DNA of 64,000 nt from the NCBI GenBank assembly GCA_943788815.1, contig CALSRS010000001.1, forward strand, positions 1,921,501 through 1,985,500. Reading direction: 5' to 3'. The translations under genes were made by a program, and so were the position numbers. Positions 54,777 to 63,429 of this stretch are shown here, in pieces (within the stretch, counting starts at the first letter, position 1; each line of letters begins with the position of its first letter). Below the pieces are notes generated by a model. That model was not told the origin of the DNA and did no database searches. It saw nothing but the letters and a program-made list of their open reading frames with translations. This stretch comes from an uncultured Gammaproteobacteria bacterium. Its GTDB lineage: Bacteria; Pseudomonadota; Gammaproteobacteria; Eutrophobiales; Eutrophobiaceae.

Positions 54777-55745
54777 ATGCTTAAATTCATTAATAAGACG
54801 AAAGCATGGATAAATATTAATCATGTCATTTATCTAATATTTATACTTGTCATAACATCAGGTTTTCAATCGGCCATCGCACAGTCATTCAATTCAGACT
54901 TTGTGCGGGTCGCTAATGATTATGTGATTACTCCCAATATCACCTACATACGCGCAGGTGGTGAAGATCTTAAACTGGATGTCTATCAACCAGGAGGACA
55001 GACAGGGCCGAATCTAACCCTGATTTATTTTCACGGTGGTGGATGGACAGCCAGTTCCAAGGAAAGTGTAGCGCTGGATTTTCTTCCGTTCATGGAGCAG
55101 GGGTGGACGGTAGTGAATGTTGAATATCGTCTCGCCAGCTCGGCACATGCGCCAGCCGCTGTGGAAGATTCTCGCTGTGCTCTTCGTTGGGTTTATAGAA
55201 ATGCAGAAGAATATGGTTTTGATTTAAACAAGATCGTTACATCCGGAACATCAGCCGGCGGTCATCTCGCACTCACCACGGGTATGCTCCCAGAATCAGC
55301 TGGACTGGATCATCAATGTCCTGGAGACAGGCGGCGGATATGGAACGGTGGTAAATCATCAACGCAAGAGCTTAAAGTGGCGGCCATCATTAACTGGTAC
55401 GGTATTACCGATGTCAATGATTCGCTGGATAGGCCACCAGGTCCGGGGGGCGCTTATACACAAGCCTGGCTGGGGAGCGCCCCTGACCGTCGAGAAATAG
55501 CCACACGTGTTTCGCCTATCAACTATGTTCGAAAAGGGCTGCCGCCCATTATGACAATCCATGGTGATAAAGATACCTCTGTACACTATTCGCAGGGCGT
55601 AAGATTGCATGAGGCGCTGGATAAGGCAGGGGTTCCCAACGAGCTTGTGATTATAGAAGAAGGTGGTCATGGCGGATTCAGTCAAACCGAGATGGTCTGG
55701 ATATATGATCACATAGGTGACTTCCTTCGGGAGAACAATTTATAG
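54777..55745 (+). CDS. Exported alpha/beta hydrolase (esterase/lipase-like)
   Basis: A 322-residue enzyme with a signal sequence (YLIFILVITSGFQSAIAQ, cleavage near 36). The oxyanion motif is YFHGGGWTAS, the nucleophile serine is in TSGTSAGGHLAL (GxSxG), the acid is in HGDKDTSVHYSQ and the His is in EGGHGGFS; this is the BD-FAE / hormone-sensitive-lipase-like pattern. It hydrolyses esters of small substrates; the exact one is unknown. AAGGAG lies eight bases before the ATG. Divergent from the TonB receptor gene. Confidence 0.9.
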   Translation: MLKFINKTKAWININHVIYLIFILVITSGFQSAIAQSFNSDFVRVANDYVITPNITYIRAGGEDLKLDVYQPGGQTGPNLTLIYFHGGGWTASSKESVALDFLPFMEQGWTVVNVEYRLASSAHAPAAVEDSRCALRWVYRNAEEYGFDLNKIVTSGTSAGGHLALTTGMLPESAGLDHQCPGDRRRIWNGGKSSTQELKVAAIINWYGITDVNDSLDRPPGPGGAYTQAWLGSAPDRREIATRVSPINYVRKGLPPIMTIHGDKDTSVHYSQGVRLHEALDKAGVPNELVIIEEGGHGGFSQTEMVWIYDHIGDFLRENNL

Positions 55746-55749
55746 ATAT

Positions 55750-55812
55750 TGATATTTGGGGACGGAGTAAAAACTTGCTAACGCCAATAATAATTTTTAC
55801 TCTGACAACAAT
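55750..55812. repeat. GGGGACGGAGTAAAA hairpin repeat
   Basis: TTGGGGACGGAGTAAAAAC (55757) and TAATTTTTACTCTGACAAC (55791-55810) are imperfect inverse arms. It starts just after the hydrolase stop and ends before the cyclase gene. Confidence 0.7.
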
Positions 55813-55853
55813 TACTTTATAAATAAAAAAAAATATTAAATGGGAGACATGCG

Positions 55854-56888
55854 ATGAAAAGTAATAATGAGGCAGCTACTGTACAAGGCATTAGCATTAT
55901 TTTTACCCTGGCCCTCATGCTGTCATTACCACCTGGCGTTGCTGCACAGGACCGAGAATCCGGGCCCTGGTGGCCGTCACCGCATGGGCCGTCAGATCAG
56001 GCTGGTGGTTCGAATTACGTCACGCCAGAAAAGATTCTCCAGGCGCTACAACTACCGAAAACGGGACGGACTTACGAGCTGGGTCATCCGTATGAGGCAA
56101 GCATGCCTCAGTATGGCGATCGACCTTACTATCTGAATGTCCCACCTGCTCCAACGATCACGAAACCCGGCGTCGCCGTTACTCATAGGGACTACTTGAC
56201 CGGCTTCATTGGTCAGATGGGAACGCAGTTCGATGCATTGTCACACCAGGGTCTAACGGTCCAGATGGCGGATGGCACGGTGCAACCGGTTTTTTACAAC
56301 GGTTACACCGAAGAAGAACTAACCGGGCAGAACGGCGGGTTAGGCGGTACCGAAGCGCTTGGTGTTGAACATTTTAAGCCATTCATCACCCGCGGGATTC
56401 TTGTGGATATTGCGGGTTACAAGGGCGTTGAAACGCTAGGGGCCACTTATGCAGTGACCCTGGCTGATGTTATCGGCGCGCTGGAGAGGCAGGGCATGGA
56501 TGAAGATACTATCGAACAGGGTGATGCAGTCCTGTTTAATTATGGTTGGTCAGCGAACTGGACGAACCCGTCCAAATACAATGACCGCAATGTCGGCGTT
56601 GGCGAAAACGAGGGTTCCCCCGGGATCAACGCGGACGTTGGTCGCTGGCTGGCAGAGCGCAATGTGTCCATGGTTGGAGCCGATTCGTGTTGCGTGCAGG
56701 TCAGCCCCAGGCCGGGTCCGGACAGGGTTCATCACATTCTCTTTTTCGAAAAGGGTATTCCGCTCCTTGAAAATATGGAACTGCGGGAGGTGGCACGGGA
56801 TCAAGTCTACGAGTTCCTGTTTCTGAATTTGACCCTGCGAATTAATGGCGCGACGGGCTCGCCGGTCCGTCCCATCGCCGTCCGATAG
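55854..56888 (+). CDS. Exported cyclase-family (KynB-like) hydrolase
   Basis: A 344-residue protein with a signal peptide (IIFTLALMLSLPPGVAAQ). The fold is the cyclase/kynurenine-formamidase family: GRTYELGHPYEASMPQYGDRP, the motif GQMGTQFDALSHQ, and GILVDIAGYKGVE with GDAVLFNYGWSANW. The canonical metal motif is HxGTHxDxPxH; here the first His is a Gln (QMGTQFDALSH) while Asp and the last His remain, so metal binding may differ. Such enzymes hydrolyse amides or lactones. RBS GGGAGAC precedes the ATG. Confidence 0.85.
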   Translation: MKSNNEAATVQGISIIFTLALMLSLPPGVAAQDRESGPWWPSPHGPSDQAGGSNYVTPEKILQALQLPKTGRTYELGHPYEASMPQYGDRPYYLNVPPAPTITKPGVAVTHRDYLTGFIGQMGTQFDALSHQGLTVQMADGTVQPVFYNGYTEEELTGQNGGLGGTEALGVEHFKPFITRGILVDIAGYKGVETLGATYAVTLADVIGALERQGMDEDTIEQGDAVLFNYGWSANWTNPSKYNDRNVGVGENEGSPGINADVGRWLAERNVSMVGADSCCVQVSPRPGPDRVHHILFFEKGIPLLENMELREVARDQVYEFLFLNLTLRINGATGSPVRPIAVR

Positions 56889-56912
56889 GACGGGGACAGA
56901 CCACGCTTATTT
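56885..56912. repeat. GGGGACAGACCACG motif after the cyclase gene
   Basis: GGACGGGGACAGACCACGCT starts just inside the stop codon region of the cyclase gene and is followed by TATTTAAC. Nearly the same sequence follows the next gene at 57931. No inverse partner was seen nearby. Confidence 0.7.
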
Positions 56913-57041
56913 AACTTGAGTTTTGTTTGCATAGTTAGCAATCAATTGGGTCTAAGTGTTTAAATGCTAAATTGCATACTCTGATCTCATGATATTTAAT
57001 GATTTACAGTTAGCTCTTAAAATAATAGTTGGGAATTAAAC

Positions 57042-57911
57042 ATGAGTAACGATGTCATTATAGAAGCCTGGAACACTGTGTTATTCGAGAAGTTTTCGCG
57101 TTTTAAATATCTCTTTATTGAGGGCTATGCCTCTATTAGTGAAGAAGCCTTAACAAGACACTGGCATCCAGAGGGGAGTCACGTAGTTGATATTGGCTGT
57201 GGTTTTGGGGATTGCACTATTAAAATCGCGAAATCTGTTGGGGAAAATGGTTTGGCTACTGGAGTTGATTGCGCGAGTAATTTCATTGCCGAATGTAATC
57301 AAACCGCAGTTGCAGAAGGGATCAGTAATGTAAAATTTTTGGTTGCTGATGTAGAAGCAGATGATCTTGGTGGTCCTTATGATGAAGCTTTTGCACGATT
57401 AGGTACCATGTTTTTTAATTTACCTGGTTTGGCAATGAAGAACATTCGCTCTGCTTTGAAGCCAGGGGGGAAGTTTACCCAGGTAGTATGGCGTAAACGC
57501 GAAGACAACCCATGGCTATACGATGCAGAATGTTGTGTAAAAAACATGGTCCCTGTTATATCACATGAAGAAACTGATGCCGTTCATTGTGGTCCAGGAC
57601 CATTCTCAATGTCAGGCCCTGATATGGTTAGCGATATGTTGCAAGCTGTCGGTTTTGAGAGGATTCAGTTCGAACGCTTTGATACTAATATCTGTATTGG
57701 ACGAAATTTGGAAGAGGCAATACAGTTTGCTATGGAGGTTGGGCCAGCTGGAGAAATTATTCGTTTCGCCGAGGAAGAGGGTGAGCGGGTAAATAAAGAT
57801 GAAATCGCGATAGCGCTGGAAGAGGTTATTGGAAAATATTTAAAAGAAGATGGCAGTATCTGGGCGCCTGCAAGCACATGGTTTATAACCGCTTACAATC
57901 CTGCTAAGTAA
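57042..57911 (+). CDS. Class I SAM-dependent methyltransferase
   Basis: A 289-residue cytosolic methyltransferase. Motif I is VVDIGCGFGDCTIKIAK (about 47-63), the acidic loop is GVDCASNFI, and later VADVEADDL and ALKPGGKFTQVVW match motifs II-IV. The C-terminal third may hold the acceptor site; I cannot name the substrate. Codon use looks more AT-rich than the flanking exported genes. Single gene between repeats at 56885 and 57928. Confidence 0.88.
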   Translation: MSNDVIIEAWNTVLFEKFSRFKYLFIEGYASISEEALTRHWHPEGSHVVDIGCGFGDCTIKIAKSVGENGLATGVDCASNFIAECNQTAVAEGISNVKFLVADVEADDLGGPYDEAFARLGTMFFNLPGLAMKNIRSALKPGGKFTQVVWRKREDNPWLYDAECCVKNMVPVISHEETDAVHCGPGPFSMSGPDMVSDMLQAVGFERIQFERFDTNICIGRNLEEAIQFAMEVGPAGEIIRFAEEEGERVNKDEIAIALEEVIGKYLKEDGSIWAPASTWFITAYNPAK

Positions 57912-57927
57912 ACAAGTTCGATAACAA

Positions 57928-57955
57928 AATCGGGGACAGACCACGCTTTTCTAAG
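57928..57955. repeat. GGGGACAGACCACG motif after the methyltransferase gene
   Basis: ATCGGGGACAGACCACGCTT at 57930, the same core as 56886, 54675 and 46290. Followed by the spacer to the next gene, which holds no further gene. Confidence 0.7.
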
Positions 57956-58139
57956 TGGCGTTTTGTTTATTCGGCCTACCTGTTTTACCCGGTGATACAT
58001 GCTTGTTAAGCATTTACGCTAGAAATTAATATTAACCTTTCTTAAAAGAAAAGTTGTCATTGCGCAACTAATATTTATTCAATTATATTTATTTCAATAA
58101 CTAACTGTGCTGATAAAATTTTTTTATTGGAGTAATAAT

Positions 58140-59051
58140 ATGCGTATCGTTGGACTCATCGCAAGTTTATTCATTATTACAAGTTGTACTCACCAACCAG
58201 GTTATACCTTTCTTTTAGATAACGGATCGTTAAAAGGACATTCGCAGAGTGTTATCGAAGTTGAGCAAAGTGACACTATACAACTAAGGTTAGATAGTGC
58301 GATTGCAGGGTTTCTTAAGGAGTCAGTTGGTAGTTTTGGTGACTCTATTTGTGCAAGGTAAATATTATTGTATGCGAAGATTTATAAGAATGGTTATTTT
58401 CTGGAATACAAAAAGATTACAGATATCGCAACGGACATGTGTTCGTATAAGCCTTTCGTTATTCAAAATGACATTATATTTACTGGGACGGCAGATGATT
58501 TCTATGAAATAGAACTCAAAGGCTATGAAGTTGATACAAAAGCGCTAGTAAGGTTTTTACGCCGTACACAAAAAGTCGATATTGATACTTTGGAGGGAGG
58601 TCCTTTTAACCCTGGAAGTACGTTTGCATCTGGATTTAAAGCGGCCATTACTGGTGCATTTGATATGCTGTTTTCCGTAACTGGTCGTTCTATTGATGAT
58701 TGGGCAGCAAAGGTTAGTGCTGATTTATTTTTACATCACACCATCTATATAGCACCACGTTCCCATGAGGTAAGTCCAATTACAACTGATGTTGGAGGTG
58801 CCTCAAAAGAATACTTTCTCGTGGTAGGAAATGCTTATCCGGGTATGACATGCTCAAATAAAGATTGTTATTCAAAAAGCAATCTTAAGTCAGGTCCGAT
58901 TTATTCAGAGACAGGTGCAGACTTGAATACTGCAGTAACTGATCTATCGACTGCATTTAAATTAGATGATTTACAGAGCGGTAGCTATACAAATTTAGCT
59001 GGGCTTCCATACTTACTGATCGAGGTAAGAAGAAAAGACTTTAATCAGTAA
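58140..59051 (+). pseudogene. Lipoprotein gene with a premature stop codon
   Basis: ATG 58140 with GGAG upstream starts a lipoprotein (MRIVGLIASLFIITSC, Cys 16) that reads to a TAA at 58359-58361. The same frame then stays open to 59051, with no shift, through 227 more codons (KNGYFLEYKKITDIATDMCSYK, FAITGAFDMLFSVTGRSIDDW-type sequence). One base change (TAA to AAA or CAA) would restore about 303 residues. So this is probably a nonsense mutant of an unknown lipoprotein. The downstream part alone has only a TTG start and no export signal. Function unknown. Confidence 0.65.
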
Positions 59052-59336
59052 ATTATTTTGGTCTGACTCTAAATTACCAAGACAAGGCTCCATAAACTGC
59101 TTTCGCCATATTTGCCCATATTTACCCTAATTTTTTAGACGTATCTGTGAAGAAAAGATATAATTAAGCTGTTACAGTAATGAAACACTAACAGTTGAAG
59201 GCGCCGTAGTTTCGCACTCTTACATACTTACCGTTTACGGTCACTACCCGCGAATTGAATATGAAAGCTCAAACCAATACCACATGATTATTCATAGTTG
59301 CATCAATCGACTGCAAAGAAAAATCATGTGCCTCGT

Positions 59337-60368
59337 ATGAAAACAACGTTAGAAATTTTAGGTTGGCAGCCTTTTTTTGCACAACAAGTCAGCGCGAATG
59401 AGTTGGATGAAACACCGCCCGTGCGGGTTATGGAGGTGCATCGTCGCGGATTGCATGTTCTGGGTGAGAATATTGATACGCAAACCCCTTCCGGAGTTGA
59501 TGCGACGATAGGTGACTGGCTATTGCTCAACTCCTCAGAACCCGTTTTAAGTAGAGTGTTAGATCGTAAGAGTCTTATCAAGCGCCGTGCTCCGGGAACC
59601 CATGTTAAAGTTCAATTGATCGCTGCAAATATCGATACTGCTTTTATCGTGTCTTCTTGCAATCAAGATTTTAATGTCGCGCGATTGGAACGCTATATTG
59701 CGATGGCATTGGAAGCTGCGGTAACGCCGGTCATCGTTCTGACTAAAACCGATCTTTGCGATAATCCAGATCAATATATTGAAGAAGCTCAAACAATCTC
59801 AGCATCAGTCCCAGTGGTTGTGCTTGATGCGCGCGGCGATGAACCAAAATCCAAATTGGCAAAGTGGAGTGGGCCGGGTCAAACCGTTGGATTTTTAGGC
59901 TCATCGGGTGTGGGCAAGTCAACATTGGTCAATGCCTTATCAGAAACACTAGACATTGCCACACAGGCGATACGTGAAAAAGATGACAAGGGAAAACATA
60001 CTACAACGAGTCGGCAGATACACATCGTAGCAAATGGCTGCGCTGTAATGGATACACCGGGCATGCGAGAGATTCAATTGATTGATGCAAGCTCAGGGGT
60101 GAATGATCTCTTTGCAGACATTCATGATCTATCCTTGCAGTGCCGTTTTAATGATTGCCAACACCAAACGGAGCCTGGATGCGCTATTGTGGCCGCAGTT
60201 GAAAACGGAATAATAGACAGTGCCAGGCTAAAGCGGTGGGAAAAGCTTGTTGCAGAAGAGAGAGAAAATAATACCAGCATAGCTGGAAAAAAGTCGGGTG
60301 ATAAATCTCTTGAGAAAAAGAGTCGTGCAATCAAAAAAGAGAATAAAAATGATCAAAGGGTTCGTTAG
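59337..60368 (+). CDS. rsgA: Ribosome small-subunit GTPase RsgA
   Basis: A 343-residue circularly permuted GTPase. The order is G4 (VLTKTDLCDN), then G1 (GSSGVGKSTLVNAL), G2 region (KHTTTSRQIH) and G3 (VMDTPGMREIQL). An OB-fold precedes it (about 30-90) and a zinc motif CRFNDCQHQTEPGCAI follows; the C-terminal tail is lysine-rich. RsgA assists late 30S maturation. A TTG start 13 codons earlier exists, but ATG 59337 is preferred. Enteric RsgA is near psd/orn; here it stands alone. Confidence 0.92.
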   Translation: MKTTLEILGWQPFFAQQVSANELDETPPVRVMEVHRRGLHVLGENIDTQTPSGVDATIGDWLLLNSSEPVLSRVLDRKSLIKRRAPGTHVKVQLIAANIDTAFIVSSCNQDFNVARLERYIAMALEAAVTPVIVLTKTDLCDNPDQYIEEAQTISASVPVVVLDARGDEPKSKLAKWSGPGQTVGFLGSSGVGKSTLVNALSETLDIATQAIREKDDKGKHTTTSRQIHIVANGCAVMDTPGMREIQLIDASSGVNDLFADIHDLSLQCRFNDCQHQTEPGCAIVAAVENGIIDSARLKRWEKLVAEERENNTSIAGKKSGDKSLEKKSRAIKKENKNDQRVR

Positions 60369-60441
60369 AGTCATGCCGTGGTTTCTATTCAATTAGAAAA
60401 AATATAAAATATTTTGATTTAGATCAGTAATAGGAAAATTC

Positions 60442-61179
60442 ATGAACCCACCTACGCCGCACCCAGACCATAAGCCACGACCATTTATAGATTTAATGGT
60501 CAGTATCATTATCCCCTCAGTGATACTGATGAAATTCAGTGGCGATGAGCATCTGGGTAGTGTCAATGCCCTACTGCTTGGCCTGGCCTTTCCTCTGGGC
60601 TGGGGACTCTTCGAGCTGATCCGCTACCAAAAGAAAAACTTTATTGCAGTATTAGGGATGGTAAGCGTGGGACTAACTGGCGGCATTGGCCTCTTAGAGA
60701 TAGATGCGCAATGGTTGGCTGTAAAAGAAGCGGCCGTACCTGCCATTATTGGTCTGGCGGTGTTGATTTCCACCAAGACCAAATACCCATTGATACGAAC
60801 CCTGCTCTACAACCCCAAGGTGCTGGATGTGCACAAGATCCAGGAGGTATTGAAAAGCAATAATCATGAAAAGGAATTTGATAAGCGCTTGTTAAATGCC
60901 ACCTACTTTTTCTCGCTTACGTTTTTGTTTTCATCCATCATGAATTATGTGTTAGCGCGATGGATAGTCACCAGTCCTTCGGGCACACAAGCGTTCAATG
61001 AAGAGCTTGGGCGTATGACCTTACTGAGTTACCCCATGATTGCCATTCCGTCCACTGTGATGATGATGTTTATTTTTTACTACCTGTGGCGCACCATACG
61101 CCGATTAACCGGTTTTACACTAGAAGAGGTAGTTGCACCTCATTTACAAGTAGAACAGGAACAATCTGACGACAAGTAA
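60442..61179 (+). CDS. VC0807-like membrane protein
   Basis: A 245-residue inner-membrane protein with about six helices. It begins with a proline-rich cytoplasmic stretch (MNPPTPHPDHKPRP), then LMVSIIIPSVILMKFSGDE, PLGWGLFELIRYQKKN, IISTKTKYPLIRTLLYNP and a paired C-terminal helix region (YPMIAIPSTVMMMFIFYYLW). This matches the uncharacterised VC0807 family. AGGAAAATTC lies ahead of the ATG. Confidence 0.8.
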   Translation: MNPPTPHPDHKPRPFIDLMVSIIIPSVILMKFSGDEHLGSVNALLLGLAFPLGWGLFELIRYQKKNFIAVLGMVSVGLTGGIGLLEIDAQWLAVKEAAVPAIIGLAVLISTKTKYPLIRTLLYNPKVLDVHKIQEVLKSNNHEKEFDKRLLNATYFFSLTFLFSSIMNYVLARWIVTSPSGTQAFNEELGRMTLLSYPMIAIPSTVMMMFIFYYLWRTIRRLTGFTLEEVVAPHLQVEQEQSDDK

Positions 61180-61183
61180 ATGG

Positions 61184-61323
61184 TTGGGGTCAGTTCTTGC
61201 AATGACAAATCATCGACAGTTTGAATAAGACGAATACTTGCACATGTTAGAAAATATTTTATTAAAGCAAGGTGAGTTTGCTTATAACAGGTTTGCTATA
61301 CTGCAATGCAAGTGCTGAACCCA
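61184..61323. repeat. Inverted GGGGTCAG..TTGCA repeat before the HAD gene
   Basis: TGGGGTCAGTTCTTGCAATG (61186) and its approximate inverse CATGCAAGTGCTGAACCCA (61304-61323, partly CAATGCAAGTGCTGAACCCA) bracket about 100 bases with no gene. It is a variant of the GGGGTCAG family with the additional TTGCA inner arm. Confidence 0.65.
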
Positions 61324-61350
61324 CACATACTATTGATTTATTAATTCTCG

Positions 61351-61986
61351 ATGTTAGTTATATTTGATTGGGACGGAACCCTGCTGAATTCATTGGCGAA
61401 GATTACCCAGTGCATGCAACTGGCCGCGACCGATGCTGGGCTAGAACCGCGCAGTGAATCGGAGGTTCATGGCATCATCGGGTTGGGAATACCGCAAGCC
61501 CTTGCCACACTGTATCCGGGTGTGCCGCAAGCACCACTGGATGTTATGCGAGATCGCTATTCACATCATTTCTTGATTAAAGACCAGAGTCCCTGCGATC
61601 TCTATCCTGGCGTGAGTGATACGCTTGCTGAGCTCAAGTCCGGTGGTCATCACATTGCGGTCGCAACCGGCAAGAGCCGCCGGGGGTTAGACCGTGTGCT
61701 TGGCAACCTGGGGTGGGAAAACCATTTTCATGCAACCCGTTGTGCAGACGAAACCTCATCGAAACCCGATCCCTTGATGCTGTCAGAACTCATGGCTGAA
61801 CTGGACTGTAATGTAGAGGATGCCATGATGGTGGGGGATACAGAGTTCGACCTTGAAATGGCTTCGCGCCTGAGTATGCGCAGGGTAGGCGTGAGTTATG
61901 GTGCCCACTCGCCGCAGCGCTTAAGCCTGCATAATCCGGAGCTTATTATTGATGAGATAAAAGATTTATTGCGGATCATTCAATGA
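61351..61986 (+). CDS. HAD-superfamily phosphatase (Gph-like)
   Basis: A 211-residue haloacid-dehalogenase hydrolase. Motif I is FDWDGTLLNS (nucleophile Asp 6, general acid Asp 8), a helical cap follows (about 15-85), motif II/III is ATGKSRRGLDRVL and motif IV is MMVGDTEFDLEMA. The pattern is that of phosphoglycolate-phosphatase-like enzymes; the substrate is uncertain. No strong ribosome-binding site is seen, only ATTCTCG before the ATG. It is followed closely by an exported hydrolase. Confidence 0.88.
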   Translation: MLVIFDWDGTLLNSLAKITQCMQLAATDAGLEPRSESEVHGIIGLGIPQALATLYPGVPQAPLDVMRDRYSHHFLIKDQSPCDLYPGVSDTLAELKSGGHHIAVATGKSRRGLDRVLGNLGWENHFHATRCADETSSKPDPLMLSELMAELDCNVEDAMMVGDTEFDLEMASRLSMRRVGVSYGAHSPQRLSLHNPELIIDEIKDLLRIIQ

Positions 61987-62020
61987 CCCTATAAATTTGT
62001 TATCAAACGAAGGGGGAAAC

Positions 62021-63052
62021 ATGCAGAATAAAAAGCTATCGATCATTTCCGTTGTTACCGTGCTTACCATCAGTGCTGCACTCACCGCGCAGGCCGAGGA
62101 TGACCTGGTCATCCGTCACCAGGGTAGTATGGAAGCCGGCGGCAGGGTTGAAGTTTGTAATACGGTAGACAGTGCAAACAACAGCGCGCGCCACTTTGGC
62201 GGCCAGACGGTAGTGGACAGTATCTACGCCACCTATCAGTATCCAGTCAATCAGCGTTATGCGTATCCGATCCTGTTCAACCACGGTGGCGGCCATACAG
62301 GGCGTTTCTATGACACCACGCCGGACGGTCGCGAAGGCTGGTTGACGTTATTTTTGCGCCAGGGATTTGCAACCTATGGTGTGGATCGTGTTAACTCCGG
62401 TCGATCTGGCATCGACTCGTGTCAGGTCATCGCGGTCAGTACGGGTAAGGCACCATTGTCAACGATGCCATCGATGAATCGCTATTCGTTCGAGTCAGCT
62501 TGGAAGGCGTTTCGCTGGGGGCCGCAATACGGAACAGCATATTCGAATACGCAATTCCCCATTGAAGCGGTGGACAACTACTATCCGCAGTTGGTTAATA
62601 CCTATCGTGACGCAGAACAAGTTCCCAAATCAGTAGCAGCCTATTCAGCGTTGATCGACAAGATAGGCACGCCAGTGGTGCTGCAATCGTGGTCGTCGTC
62701 AGGCCTTTTGATCTATCTGACTGCGGCGGCACGTCCGGACATGGTGAAGGGCATACTCGCGGTGGAAAGTTCCGCGACTGCGTTTGACAACATTCCACCT
62801 GACGCGATGAAGAAGCTGGCCAACGTGCCGATTATCATTGTCATCGGTGATCGCGCTCAGGACAGAGTCGACGCATCGCGAGCGTTTCAGAAAAAGATGG
62901 CTGCCATTGGCGGTGATGTGACCGTTGATGTGCTGCCCGAAGCTGGCATCTATGGTAACAGCCATACGCTACCACTGGAGAAGAACAACAGGCAGATCAT
63001 GTTCCGAATGATTGCGTGGATGGAAGGTCATATTTATAACAAGTCCAACTAA
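62021..63052 (+). CDS. Exported alpha/beta hydrolase
   Basis: A 343-residue protein with a signal peptide (MQNKKLSIISVVTVLTIS ... AQAED). The hydrolase core has FNHGGGHTGRFYDTTPDG (oxyanion HGGG), the nucleophile region QSWSSSGLLIYLTAA, in which GxSxG is degenerate (SWSSSG), and a His in YGNSHTLPLEKNN. The start at 62021 is supported by GAAGGGGGAAAC. It begins 34 bases after the HAD gene on the same strand. Not closely similar to the hydrolase at 54777. Confidence 0.85.
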   Translation: MQNKKLSIISVVTVLTISAALTAQAEDDLVIRHQGSMEAGGRVEVCNTVDSANNSARHFGGQTVVDSIYATYQYPVNQRYAYPILFNHGGGHTGRFYDTTPDGREGWLTLFLRQGFATYGVDRVNSGRSGIDSCQVIAVSTGKAPLSTMPSMNRYSFESAWKAFRWGPQYGTAYSNTQFPIEAVDNYYPQLVNTYRDAEQVPKSVAAYSALIDKIGTPVVLQSWSSSGLLIYLTAAARPDMVKGILAVESSATAFDNIPPDAMKKLANVPIIIVIGDRAQDRVDASRAFQKKMAAIGGDVTVDVLPEAGIYGNSHTLPLEKNNRQIMFRMIAWMEGHIYNKSN

Positions 63053-63429
63053 GACTCACCAATGGGGCCAGTGCCGATTGATTGAATGGATTATTCATAT
63101 TTTACAGAGATGATCGATCGACACTGACCCTTATAAATACCAACGTCCCTACTAAACTTGATGCCATTCCGGATTTTGCGAAGCAAATATCCGGAATCCA
63201 GGTAAGTATAATTGTCGCGCGAAGCACGGACCTATTAATATTTTTTGTAACCCCATACTTTTTTCTATCCCGACAAATTCTGGAAATGGATTCCGGATAA
63301 GTCCTTCGAACTTTCCGGAATGATGGGAGGGAGCTATATTTTGAAAATCGTGGTCTGTCCCCAGTTTTCCAGCTAGAATTGCCGTTACTAATATATAACT
63401 GCCCATAAGGGCGTATCAGGAGAAATGCC
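63053..63429. repeat. Spacer with GGGGCCAGTG and CCGGA-type inverted repeats
   Basis: No gene in 377 bases. ATGGGGCCAGTGCCGATTGA (63062) and its approximate inverse TCGATCGACACTGACCC (63113-63129) form one pair; CCGGATTTTGCGAAGCAAATATCCGGAATCC (63168-63198) and GGATTCCGGATAAG...TTTCCGGAATGATG (63290-63324) form another; a reversed GTGGTCTGTCCCC (63349) is the GGGGACAGACCAC motif on the other strand. Confidence 0.7.

Noticed and set aside
45009-56888. One catabolic operon of cupin, Rid, amidohydrolase, receptor, hydrolase and cyclase
   Set aside because: The genes are on both strands, separated by repeats and partly broken, so they are not a single transcription unit; only a functional theme is suggested.
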